From CAJBIL01 sp049295655 (GTDB lineage Bacteria > Pseudomonadota > Gammaproteobacteria > Burkholderiales > Rhodocyclaceae), in the NCBI GenBank assembly GCA_049295655.1, contig JBAQRB010000198.1:1-13871 (forward strand): DNA of 13,871 nt, written 5' to 3'. The notes beneath the pieces were generated by a model. The model searched no databases, was not told the DNA's origin, and saw nothing but the letters and a program-made list of their open reading frames with translations. The first letter of the stretch is position 1, and each line of letters opens with the position of its first letter. Made by a program: the position numbers and the translations under genes. Shown piece by piece: positions 5,465-12,670 of the stretch.

Positions 5465-7636
5465 ATGACCCGCAAGATTCTCGTCACCTCCGCCCTGCCC
5501 TACGCCAACGGCGCCATTCACCTCGGTCACCTGGTCGAATACATCCAGACCGACATCTGGGTGCGCTTCCAGAAGATGCGCAACAACGAATGCTGGTACG
5601 TCTGCGCCGACGACACGCACGGCACGCCGATCATGCTGCGCGCCGAAAAAGAGGGGATCACGCCCGAGGCGCTGATCGAACGCGTACACGGCGAGCATTC
5701 ACGCGATTTCGCCGGCTTTCACGTGGCCTTCGACAACTTCTACACGACGCATTCGCCGGAAACCCGCGACTGCGCCAACACGATCTATTCGCGCCTGCAA
5801 GCCGCCGGGCTGATCGAAAAACGCACCATCGAGCAGTATTACGACCCGGTCAAGCAGATGTTCCTGCCCGACCGCTTCATCAAGGGCGAATGCCCGAAAT
5901 GCGGTGCTAAAGACCAGTACGGCGACAACTGCGAGAGCTGCGGCGCCGCCTACACGCCGAACGACCTGAAGGACCCGTACTCGGCCGTCTCCGGCGCCAA
6001 GCCCGAGCTGCGCCAGTCCGAACACTACTTCTTCAAGCTGTCCGCGCCAAGCTGCCAGGACTTCCTGCGCCGCTGGACGCGCGAGAGCGGCCGCCTGCAG
6101 TCGGAAGCGGCGAACAAGATGCAGGAGTGGCTCGGATTTGACGAAAATTCGGAAGGCGAAAACAAGCTGACCGATTGGGACATCTCGCGCGACGCGCCGT
6201 ATTTCGGCTTCGAAATCCCCGGCGAAAACGGCCAGAGCACGGGCAAGTACTTCTACGTCTGGCTCGACGCGCCGATCGGCTACCTGGGGTCGTTCAAGAC
6301 CCTGTGCGACAACCTTGCCGCCCTCGCCCCCGACGGGGGAGAGGGCCGGGGTGAGGGGGTTCCTACTTTCGACGAATTCTGGCAGCCCGGTTCGCAGACC
6401 GAGCTCTACCATTTCATCGGCAAGGACATCCTCTACTTCCACGCGCTGTTCTGGCCGGCCGAGCTCGAGCACGCCGGCTACCGCACGCCGAGCAAGATCT
6501 TCGCGCACGGCTTCCTGACCGTCGACGGCGCCAAGATGTCCAAGTCGCGCGGCACCTTCATCACCGCCGAGTCGTACCTGCAGCAGGGACTCAACCCGGA
6601 ATGGCTGCGCTACTACTACGCCGCCAAGCTCTCGAACACGATGGAAGACATCGACCTCAACCTCGACGATTTCATCGCCCGCGTGAACTCCGACCTGGTC
6701 GGCAAGTTCGTGAACATCGCCAGCCGCTCGGCCGGCTTCATCGCCAAACGCTTCGCCGGCCAACTCTCGACCTGCGACGAGGCGCTGCCCGCCTTTGTCG
6801 CGATCCGCGAACGCAGCGCCGGTATCGCCGAACTGTTCGAAGGGCGCGAATTCGGCAAGGCGATCCGCGAGATCATGGCATTGACCGATACCGCCAACCA
6901 GTACGTCGACAGCGTCAAGCCGTGGGAACTGGCCAAGCAGGAAGGCCGCGCAGCCGATCTGCACGCCGCGTGTACCAACGCGCTCAACCTCTTCCGCCAG
7001 CTCGCGATCCTGCTCAAACCCGTCCTGCCGGCACTGACGGCGCGGGTCGAATCCTTCCTCAACGTCGCCCCCTTCGCCTGGAGCGACGTCGCCACGACGC
7101 TGGCCGCCGGCCATGTGATCAACACCTACGAGCACCTGATGACGCGCGTCGACAAGAAACAGATGGACGCGCTGGTCGAAGCCAACCGCGACTCGCTCGC
7201 GCCGGCACCGCAGCCCGCCCCGCAAAAGCATGCCGAAAAGCAGGAAAAAGCGGCCGCAGTCGCAACGGCGCAGGCGGCGGTTCCGGCCGAAGCCGGCGCG
7301 CACATCGCGATCGACGACTTCATGAAAGTCGACCTGCGCATCGCGCGCATTGCCGAAGCGTCGCACGTCGAAGGCGCCGACAAGCTGGTCCGCCTCGTTC
7401 TCGACATCGGCCCGCTCGGCTCGCGCCAGGTCTTCGCCGGCATCAAGGCGGCCTACGACCCGGCGCAACTGGTCGGCCGGCTGACGATGATGGTCGCCAA
7501 CCTCGCGCCGCGCAAGATGAAATTCGGCATGTCGGAAGGCATGGTGCTCGCCGCCTCGGACCCCGAGAGCCAGACGCCGGGAATCTTCCTGCTCTCGCCC
7601 GACGCCGGGGCGCAGCCCGGCATGCGCGTCAAGTAG
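5465..7636 (+). CDS. metG: Methionine--tRNA ligase (dimeric type with C-terminal tRNA-binding domain)
   Basis: Charges tRNA-Met with methionine using ATP; class I synthetase, cytosolic. The 723-residue chain shows the HIGH-type motif HLGH (19-22), four zinc-ligand cysteines in CPKC (143-146) and CESC (156-159), and the catalytic loop KMSKS (357-361). An anticodon-binding helical domain covers about 395-570. An Ala/Pro/Lys-rich linker (about 577-612) leads to a C-terminal OB-fold (about 614-723, with VDLRIARI, VFAGIKAAY and PRKMKFGMSEGM) that dimerises and binds tRNA. Compared with E. coli MetG from memory, the segment after LGSFKTLCD is about 12 residues longer (283-301, NLAALAPDGGEGRGEGVPT) and is encoded by a palindromic repeat. 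The frame stays open through it and every catalytic motif is intact, so the gene is probably functional. Divergent from apbC and 4 bp upstream of a small membrane-protein gene. Confidence 0.97.
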   Translation: MTRKILVTSALPYANGAIHLGHLVEYIQTDIWVRFQKMRNNECWYVCADDTHGTPIMLRAEKEGITPEALIERVHGEHSRDFAGFHVAFDNFYTTHSPETRDCANTIYSRLQAAGLIEKRTIEQYYDPVKQMFLPDRFIKGECPKCGAKDQYGDNCESCGAAYTPNDLKDPYSAVSGAKPELRQSEHYFFKLSAPSCQDFLRRWTRESGRLQSEAANKMQEWLGFDENSEGENKLTDWDISRDAPYFGFEIPGENGQSTGKYFYVWLDAPIGYLGSFKTLCDNLAALAPDGGEGRGEGVPTFDEFWQPGSQTELYHFIGKDILYFHALFWPAELEHAGYRTPSKIFAHGFLTVDGAKMSKSRGTFITAESYLQQGLNPEWLRYYYAAKLSNTMEDIDLNLDDFIARVNSDLVGKFVNIASRSAGFIAKRFAGQLSTCDEALPAFVAIRERSAGIAELFEGREFGKAIREIMALTDTANQYVDSVKPWELAKQEGRAADLHAACTNALNLFRQLAILLKPVLPALTARVESFLNVAPFAWSDVATTLAAGHVINTYEHLMTRVDKKQMDALVEANRDSLAPAPQPAPQKHAEKQEKAAAVATAQAAVPAEAGAHIAIDDFMKVDLRIARIAEASHVEGADKLVRLVLDIGPLGSRQVFAGIKAAYDPAQLVGRLTMMVANLAPRKMKFGMSEGMVLAASDPESQTPGIFLLSPDAGAQPGMRVK
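6320..6359. repeat. Palindromic repeat inserted in frame within metG
   Basis: Arms 6320-6331 and 6335-6346 (GCCCTCGCCCCC against GGGGGAGAGGGC) pair at 11 of 12 positions around a GAC loop and are followed by CGGGGTGAGGGGG (6347-6359). This matches the widespread intergenic palindrome theme CCCTCTCCC...GGGAGAGGGCCGGGGTGAGGGG, known to me from many proteobacterial genomes. Here the left half looks shortened. The tract encodes about 13 residues of metG (ALAPDGGEGRGEG) in a region where the E. coli enzyme has a short loop. Confidence 0.7.
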
Positions 7637-7640
7637 CGCG

Positions 7641-7898
7641 ATGAAACGATCGATGCGGCCGAAACTCACGCCCAGGGTGATGTTTTACGCATTGTTCGAC
7701 GTTCTCGGGATGTCCATCTTCGCGACCGGCGGCGCCTGGTTCAAAACGGGAACCGCCCTCTTCATCCCGAACTTTCCGACCAACGCCGCCGAGGCCGTCC
7801 TCGCCATCGTCGTCGGCATCGCGCTGATGATCTGGGCAGCGGCGCAGCTCCTGCGCGAAATGCTCAGGCAGCCGCCCGACAGCGCCAACCCGCCCTGA
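7641..7898 (+). CDS. Small two-helix inner-membrane protein, unknown function
   Basis: An 85-residue protein with two predicted membrane helices (about 14-32 and 51-70), a basic N-terminus (MKRSMRPKLTPR) and a short polar tail with Arg and Pro. By the positive-inside rule both ends would face the cytoplasm. I recognise no family. It starts 4 bp after the metG stop and was very likely co-transcribed with it. The Shine-Dalgarno is weak, which fits translational coupling. A second ATG at residue 5 is a possible alternative start. It ends just before a palindromic repeat. Confidence 0.7.
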   Translation: MKRSMRPKLTPRVMFYALFDVLGMSIFATGGAWFKTGTALFIPNFPTNAAEAVLAIVVGIALMIWAAAQLLREMLRQPPDSANPP

Positions 7899-7914
7899 GC
7901 GGAATCCCGAGTTG

Positions 7915-8010
7915 GCTTTTTAAAAGCGATTAACCACGGCGGTCACGGCGGGCACAGCGAAAAAACCTTTTTTGCTTCTCGCTGTGACCGCCGTGCCCGC
8001 CGTGGTTAAT
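7915..8010. repeat. 9-nt-periodic inverted repeat, copy 1 (between convergent genes)
   Basis: Arms 7929-7959 and 7980-8010 are 31 nt each and complementary at 29 positions around a 20-nt A/T-rich loop. Each arm is a short tandem array with a 9-nt period (CACGGCGGT, CACGGCGGG). The two mismatches are reciprocal, as if two units had swapped places between the arms. The perfect palindrome GCTTTT-T-AAAAGC (7915-7927) sits at the left end. Read on the minus strand the right arm would encode NHGGHGGHSEKQK. A second copy lies at 12511-12646 in the opposite orientation. Sited between two converging genes, it could serve as a bidirectional transcription stop. Confidence 0.8.
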
Positions 8011-8018
8011 GCCGGGCT

Positions 8019-8450
8019 TCAGCCGAAGTGCCGCGCATCGTCCTTGCCGAGCTGCTGCACCATCTCGGCAACCGACGCAAACCAGCGGCTCGTCGCCAGC
8101 TCGGGCGCCACGCGGCGGCGCAGCTGCGCCAAGTCGTTCCCGCACAGCAGCAACTCCGTGGCATGACTGCGGCACTCCGCAACGACCGCCTGACAAACTT
8201 CAGCCTGCTCGTTGCTTAGCACACCGGAATCGAGCGCCAGCGCAATGGTCGCCATGGCCGGATTGTCCGAACTGGTGCCGGGCACGCCGGACAATTCGCT
8301 CCTGGCGCCAATCATTTTGAGCGCCAGCCGCGGCGACTGGCCCAGCACCCGGAAAACGGCAACGCGCTTCGGCAGTTTGCCGGCCGCCCCCGCCTCCCGG
8401 ACGTGTTCGATGAGATGGCGGCGAACCGAAACGTGCGCAATCAGTTTCAT
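8019..8450 (-). CDS. Hypothetical protein downstream of a ribbon-helix-helix gene
   Basis: A 143-residue, mostly helical, soluble protein with no signal peptide or membrane segment. I do not recognise the family. Visible features are a basic N-terminal third (SVRRHLIEHVREAG, KLPKRVAVFRVLG), a Ser/Gly/Pro-rich joint near 51-64, and a helical C-terminal half with three cysteines (C86, C93, C103). AAAGGG lies about 6 nt before the ATG. It begins 36 bp after the end of the ribbon-helix-helix gene, so the two probably form an operon. A regulator-plus-partner or toxin-antitoxin reading is possible by layout only; no nuclease or PIN-type acidic motif is seen. Confidence 0.65.
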   Translation of the reverse strand: MKLIAHVSVRRHLIEHVREAGAAGKLPKRVAVFRVLGQSPRLALKMIGARSELSGVPGTSSDNPAMATIALALDSGVLSNEQAEVCQAVVAECRSHATELLLCGNDLAQLRRRVAPELATSRWFASVAEMVQQLGKDDARHFG

Positions 8451-8486
8451 GAAAACCCTTTCTCTGGCGAACGAAACTTGCCGCCG

Positions 8487-8693
8487 TCAGGGTTTGACGG
8501 ATTCATTCTTGCCCGCAGGGGCCAGCATCCAGTCGGGAAGATCGCGCCCGCCGGCGTGCTCGAGCACGTACTGGCGGACCAGCTTGCGCACCACCTGCGA
8601 CGGCGTCAGGTCCTGTGCCGCACATATCTCCTCAAAAAGCTGCTTCTTCTGCGGATCGATCAAGATCGTCAGCCGGGCTGTCCGATTTTCCAT
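8487..8693 (-). CDS. Ribbon-helix-helix (CopG/Arc-like) DNA-binding protein
   Basis: A 68-residue protein. Residues 5-11 (TARLTIL) give the N-terminal beta strand used by ribbon-helix-helix dimers to read the major groove. Two helices follow (DPQKKQLFEEICAAQ, then TPSQVVRKLVRQYVLEHA), with the typical TPSQVVRKLV turn. The C-terminal tail (DLPDWMLAPAGKNESVKP) is an extension of unknown role. I chose the ATG at 8693 because AGAGG lies about 10 nt upstream; the in-frame GTG at 8702 would overlap that Shine-Dalgarno. Members of this fold act as autoregulated repressors or antitoxins. It is transcribed divergently from the hyf-like operon across about 180 bp and may regulate its own promoter, that operon, or both. 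That is inference from position. Confidence 0.75.
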   Translation of the reverse strand: MENRTARLTILIDPQKKQLFEEICAAQDLTPSQVVRKLVRQYVLEHAGGRDLPDWMLAPAGKNESVKP

Positions 8694-8715
8694 CAAAGGC
8701 ACCTCTGCTACTTGA

Positions 8716-8743
8716 ATGTTAATCTGATTACAATTGCAAACAA
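8716..8743 (-). promoter_or_regulatory. Candidate promoter and operator of the ribbon-helix-helix gene
   Basis: On the minus strand TTGTTT (8738-8743) and TAACAT (8716-8721) are 16 bp apart, a passable sigma-70 pair. Between them lie a perfect odd palindrome TAATC-T-GATTA (8720-8730) and the overlapping palindromes CAATTG (8731-8736) and TTGCAA (8734-8739). Small palindromes within a promoter fit autoregulation by a ribbon-helix-helix dimer. The surrounding 8710-8790 is markedly AT-rich for this window. For the plus-strand hyf-like operon I see only a lone TATAAA (8780-8785) without a -35, and no clear Shine-Dalgarno before 8874. Confidence 0.3.
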
Positions 8744-8873
8744 ATAAAAAACGAATACAATTCTAACCCAAGAAAAATTTATAAAACATCGGCAAAATCG
8801 ACGCCGCAGCCAAAACAGTAAGCTGCACGTCAGTTTCGCTATTTAGCTTGTCATCTTTTGCGCGCGCCGACCC

Positions 8874-10883
8874 ATGTCCGAGATGCTGCCGCTCGACCAG
8901 ATCATGATTGCCATCCTGGGCTGGCTGGCAATCGCTGTGCTCGGCATCGTTTTCCCGCGCAATTTCACGTTGATCAGCCGCGTCCTGTTCCCGCTCGGCG
9001 CGCTCTGCGGCCTCGCGATCGCGCTCTTCGCGCTGACCGGCATCGTCGCCAGCCCGCAGGTCGTCATCCTGCCCTTCGGCCTGCCCGACCTGCCTTTCCA
9101 TCTGCGCCTCGACGCGCTCTCGAGCTTTTTCCTCTTCCTGCTCGGCGCCACCGCTGCCGGCATCTCGATCTACGCCGCCGGCTACTTCCGCAAGGGCGAG
9201 GGCACGGCGCCCGGCCTGCAATGCCTGCTCTACCACGCCTTTCTCGCCAGCATGGCTGGCGTGCTGCTCGCCGACGACGCCTACGCCTTCATGGTGGCCT
9301 GGGAAACGATGGCGCTGACCTCGTTCTTTCTGGTCACCTCCGACCACCGCAACCCCGAGATCCGCCGCGCCGGCTACCTCTATCTGCTGATCGCCCATGT
9401 CGGCGCGGTCGGCATCCTGCTCTCCTTCGGCGTCATGGCGAGCAGCAGCGGCGACTACACCTTCGATGCGATGCGCGGCTTCTCCGACGCCGGCATCTGG
9501 CCGACCGCCGCCTTCCTGCTCGCGCTGTTCGGCTTCGGCGCCAAGGCCGGCATCCTGCCGCTGCACGTCTGGCTGCCCGAAGCACATCCAGCGGCCCCCT
9601 CGCCGGTCTCGGCGATGATGAGCGGCGTCATGCTGAAGACGGCCATCTACGGCCTGCTGCGCGTCAGCTTCGACCTGCTGCAGACGCAGCTCTGGTGGTG
9701 GGGCGTGCTGCTGCTGGTGCTCGGCCTCGCCACCGCCCTGTTCGGCGTCGTTTTCTCGGCCGTGCAAAGCGACATGAAGCGCCTGCTCGCCTACTCGTCG
9801 ATCGAAAACATCGGGCTGATCTTCGCCGGTTTCGGACTGACGCTGATCTTCAAGGCCTTCGACATGCCGCTGCTCGCCGCGCTGGCGCTCACCGCAACGC
9901 TCTACCACTGCCTGAACCACGCCTTCTTCAAGAGCCTGCTCTTCCTGGCCACCGGCTCGGTGCTGCACGCCACGCGCGAACGCAGCCTAGGGAAACTCGG
10001 CGGCCTGATCCACCGCATGCCCTGGGTCACCTGGCTGGCGCTGATCGGCGTCATCGCCTCGACCGGCCTGCCGCCGCTCAACGGCTTCGTCTCGGAGTGG
10101 CTGCTGCTGCAAAGCTTCCTGTTCACCGCCGGACTGCCGCAGGGCTACCTGAACATGCTGCTGCCGGTCGCCGCCGCGGCGCTGGCGCTGATCGCCGCGC
10201 TGGCCGGTTTCACGATGGTCAAGTTCTTCGGCGTCGTCTTCCTCGGCCAGCCGCGCGAGGAAAAACTCGCGCAGGCGCACGACGCGAGCTTCCTCGAACG
10301 CCTGGGCCTGCTCTGGCTGGCCGTCGGCTGCATCCTGCTCGGCATCTTCCCCAATGTCGTGATCGCACTGCTCGACCCGGTCACCAGCCTGCTGGTCGGC
10401 GCCGGACTGCGTGATGCGGCGAGCAGTTCCGGCTGGTGGCTGCTCGCGCCGATCAGCGAAGCGCGGGCCAGCTACAGCCCGGCCATCTTCCTCGGCGGCA
10501 TCGTCGTCTTCACCCTCATCGTCTACTTCACTGTGCGTCACCTCTACCACGGCCGCATGCAGCGCACGGCGGCCTGGGACTGCGGTTTCCCGCTGCAGAC
10601 GGGGCGCATGCAGGACACCGCCGAAGGCTTCGGGCAGCCGATCCGGCAGATTTTCTCGCCTTTCTTCCGCCTGACGCGCGAACATCCGTCGCCCTTCGAC
10701 AGCGAGCCCCGCTACCGCGTCGTCATCGAGGACCCCTTCTGGCACTGGCTCTACCTGCCGATCACGCGGATCGTCGACTATTGCACGCGGATCGTCGCAT
10801 TTTTTCAGCAGGGCCGAATCGCCATCTATCTGCTTTACAGCTTCGTCACCTTGCTCACCCTTCTGGTCCTGACCCGCGGATGA
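8874..10883 (+). CDS. hyfB: Hydrogenase-4 component B-like (antiporter-type proton-translocating subunit)
   Basis: A 669-residue polytopic membrane protein of the NuoL/M/N-MrpA family, matching E. coli HyfB in length and in features at both ends. Key ion-path residues are present: the TM5 glutamate E144 in AWETMALTS, and the TM7 lysine K224 with H231 in FGFGAKAGILPLHVWLPEAHPAAPS. Further are K255 in GVMLKTAIYG and the DMKRLLAYSSIENIGLI motif. The C-terminal extension (AWDCGFPLQTGRMQDTAEGF, then a final helix near 650-669) is typical of HyfB rather than of NuoL. It would form part of the proton- or sodium-pumping arm of a complex I-like enzyme in the inner membrane. First gene of the operon. 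The start at 8874 lacks a good Shine-Dalgarno, and an ATG three codons later is an alternative. Its stop overlaps the next start (ATGA). Confidence 0.92.
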   Translation: MSEMLPLDQIMIAILGWLAIAVLGIVFPRNFTLISRVLFPLGALCGLAIALFALTGIVASPQVVILPFGLPDLPFHLRLDALSSFFLFLLGATAAGISIYAAGYFRKGEGTAPGLQCLLYHAFLASMAGVLLADDAYAFMVAWETMALTSFFLVTSDHRNPEIRRAGYLYLLIAHVGAVGILLSFGVMASSSGDYTFDAMRGFSDAGIWPTAAFLLALFGFGAKAGILPLHVWLPEAHPAAPSPVSAMMSGVMLKTAIYGLLRVSFDLLQTQLWWWGVLLLVLGLATALFGVVFSAVQSDMKRLLAYSSIENIGLIFAGFGLTLIFKAFDMPLLAALALTATLYHCLNHAFFKSLLFLATGSVLHATRERSLGKLGGLIHRMPWVTWLALIGVIASTGLPPLNGFVSEWLLLQSFLFTAGLPQGYLNMLLPVAAAALALIAALAGFTMVKFFGVVFLGQPREEKLAQAHDASFLERLGLLWLAVGCILLGIFPNVVIALLDPVTSLLVGAGLRDAASSSGWWLLAPISEARASYSPAIFLGGIVVFTLIVYFTVRHLYHGRMQRTAAWDCGFPLQTGRMQDTAEGFGQPIRQIFSPFFRLTREHPSPFDSEPRYRVVIEDPFWHWLYLPITRIVDYCTRIVAFFQQGRIAIYLLYSFVTLLTLLVLTRG

Positions 10884-11833
10884 ATTTCTACGCCCTCTTC
10901 GCACAACTGCTGGAGCTGGTCGTCGCGCTGCTGATGGCGCCGCTGCTCACGGGCTGGGTCAACCAGTGCCGTGCCCGGCTGCAGAACCGTTCGGCACCGC
11001 CGCTGCTGCTGCCCTACTACACGCTAGTCAAGCTGTTCAACAAGGACGTGCTGCTCGCGCACAACGCGTCGTCGCTGTTCCGCAGCGCGCCCTATATCAT
11101 TTTCGCCTGCGTCGCGCTGGCTGCGGCGATCGTCCCGACGCTGTCCACCGACCTGATTTTCTCCTCGGCCGCCGACGCCATCGCGCTGGTCGGGCTGTTC
11201 GCCCTGGCCCGCGTTTTCATCGCACTGGCCGGCATGGATGTCGGCACCTCGTTCGGCTCGCTCGGCGCACGCCGCGAGATGCTGATCGGCTTTCTCGCCG
11301 AACCGGCGCTGCTGATGGTTTTCTTCACGACCTCGCTGATCGCCCAGTCGACCTCGCTATCGACCATCGTCGAAACGCTGGCGCACCGGGAGTTCGTCAT
11401 CTACCCGAGCCTGGCCTTCGCCGGCGTCGCCTTCACGATGATCTCGCTGGCCGAAAACGCCCGCATCCCGGTCGACAACCCGACGACGCACCTCGAACTG
11501 ACGATGATCCACGAAGCGATGATCCTCGAATACTCTGGCCGCCACCTCGCCCTCATCGAGTGGGCGGCGAGCCTCAAGCTGTTCGCCTACTCATGCCTGG
11601 GGATCGCCATCTTCTTCCCGTTCGGCATTCCCGAATCGGCGACCCCGCCCGCACTGGCGATCGCCGGCGCCATCCTCACCTTCAAGCTGGCGATCGGCGG
11701 CTTCCTGCTCGCGCTGATCGAGACGATCAGCGCCAAGATGCGCATTTTCCGCGCCCCGGAATTCCTCGGCACGGCCTTCCTGCTCGCCGTGCTGGCCATG
11801 CTCGTGCACCTGCTGCTGGAGACCGGCCGATGA
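10880..11833 (+). CDS. hyfC: Hydrogenase-4 component C-like (NuoH-type membrane subunit)
   Basis: A 317-residue membrane protein with about eight helices, homologous to NuoH and HycD/HyfC, the subunit that couples the catalytic arm to the ion pump. Diagnostic segments are PYYTLVKLFNKD (45-56), GSLGARREMLIGFLAEPAL (126-144) and ENARIPVDNPTTHLELTMIH (192-211), whose acidic residues line the coupling cavity in complex I. Length equals the family norm. The ORF could extend upstream in frame, but that would run inside hyfB. The ATG at 10880 gives the standard N-terminus (MNFYALFAQLLELVVALL) and overlaps the hyfB stop by 4 nt, indicating translational coupling. Confidence 0.93.
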   Translation: MNFYALFAQLLELVVALLMAPLLTGWVNQCRARLQNRSAPPLLLPYYTLVKLFNKDVLLAHNASSLFRSAPYIIFACVALAAAIVPTLSTDLIFSSAADAIALVGLFALARVFIALAGMDVGTSFGSLGARREMLIGFLAEPALLMVFFTTSLIAQSTSLSTIVETLAHREFVIYPSLAFAGVAFTMISLAENARIPVDNPTTHLELTMIHEAMILEYSGRHLALIEWAASLKLFAYSCLGIAIFFPFGIPESATPPALAIAGAILTFKLAIGGFLLALIETISAKMRIFRAPEFLGTAFLLAVLAMLVHLLLETGR

Positions 11834-12510
11834 ACCAGGTCCTCGGCCAAGGCATCCCGCTCAGCAGCCAGCTGATCAACCTGTTCGCCGCGATCATGCT
11901 GCTGCTCGGCTTTGCCATGCTGGCGCAGCGCCGCATCATCACGCTGATCAACCTGTTCACGCTGCAGGGCGTCGTGCTCTGCCTGTCGACGCTGGTCGTC
12001 GCGCTGACCACCAACCAGTCGCACCTGCTCTGGTCGGCGGCACTGACCTTCGTCCTCAAGGTGGTCGCCCTGCCGTATATCCTGCACCGGCTGATCCGCA
12101 AGCTGTCGGTCAAGTGGGACGTCGAGACGCTGATCAACATCCCGACCACGATGCTCGCCGGCATCGCGCTGGTGATCATCGCCTTCAACGTCGCGCAGCC
12201 GATCTCGCAGCTCTCGGGAACGATCACGCGCGCGACGCTCGGCATCGCGCTGGCCTGCGTCCTGCTCGCCTTCCTGATGATGATCACGCGCAGCAAGGCC
12301 GTGCCGCAGGTGATCGCCTTCCTGGCGATGGAAAACGGCCTCTTCTTCGCCGCGACCAGCGCGACCTACGGCATGCCGATGGTCGTCGAGCTCGGCATCG
12401 CGCTCGACGTGCTGGTCGGCATGGTCATTCTCGGCGTCTTTTTCTTCCAGATCCGCGAACAGTTCGACAGCCTCGACATCCGCCACATGGAAAAGGTGCG
12501 CGAGGAATGA
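11830..12510 (+). CDS. hyfE: Hydrogenase-4 component E-like (NuoK-related membrane subunit)
   Basis: A 226-residue protein with about seven predicted membrane helices, matching the HyfE family, whose C-terminal part relates to NuoK. Membrane glutamates expected for ion transfer are present in LAMENGLFF (E168) and VVELGIALDVLVG (E187). The N-terminal half (LINLFTLQGVVLCLSTL, ALTFVLKVVALPYILHR) is the HyfE-specific extension. It ends in a charged cytoplasmic tail (DIRHMEKVREE). The ATG at 11830 overlaps the hyfC stop (ATGA) and has GGAG about 9 nt upstream. Separate NuoK halves exist in some relatives; here the fusion is intact. After its stop the operon is interrupted by a palindromic repeat. 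Confidence 0.92.
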   Translation: MNQVLGQGIPLSSQLINLFAAIMLLLGFAMLAQRRIITLINLFTLQGVVLCLSTLVVALTTNQSHLLWSAALTFVLKVVALPYILHRLIRKLSVKWDVETLINIPTTMLAGIALVIIAFNVAQPISQLSGTITRATLGIALACVLLAFLMMITRSKAVPQVIAFLAMENGLFFAATSATYGMPMVVELGIALDVLVGMVILGVFFFQIREQFDSLDIRHMEKVREE

Positions 12511-12646
12511 TTTTAAAAACTGCAATCAGCCACAACGGGCACAACGGACACAACGAAAAGCAGAAGCTTGAAATTTCTGCTTGGGGCGTTAGCAAAGCCA
12601 GTCTGGAAATGGATCTCGTTGTGCCCGTTGTGCTCGTTGTGGTTAA
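12511..12646. repeat. 9-nt-periodic inverted repeat, copy 2 (between hyfE and hyfF)
   Basis: Arms 12526-12555 and 12617-12646 match at 26 of 30 positions, again built of 9-nt units (CACAACGGG, CACAACGGA; and CTCGTTGTG-type on the right). The loop is about 61 nt and contains a smaller hairpin AGCAGAA/TTCTGCT (about 12559-12581). The left end shares TTTTAAAA with copy 1. The arm reads SHNGHNGHNEKQK on the plus strand, against NHGGHGGHSEKQK on the minus strand of copy 1, so the two copies are inverted relative to each other. The element starts at the base after the hyfE stop and ends 12 bp before the hyfF Shine-Dalgarno. Confidence 0.8.
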
Positions 12647-12670
12647 ACGGTTTCTTCCAGGACGCTGCCG

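Noticed and set aside
7929..8010. Short periodic units as a CRISPR array
   Set aside because: The 9-nt period has no spacers and is arranged as two inverted arms; no cas genes are in the window.
7930..8196. Minus-strand frame containing NHGGHGGHSEKQK
   Set aside because: The His-Gly pattern is the translation of the palindromic repeat; the upstream part is the shadow of the 8019-8450 gene in another frame.
8757..8785. Sigma-70 promoter for the hyf-like operon around TATAAA (8780-8785)
   Set aside because: No acceptable -35 at 16-18 bp (TACAAT or ACAATT only), and no sigma-54 GG-N10-GC pattern was found nearby; the promoter remains unassigned.
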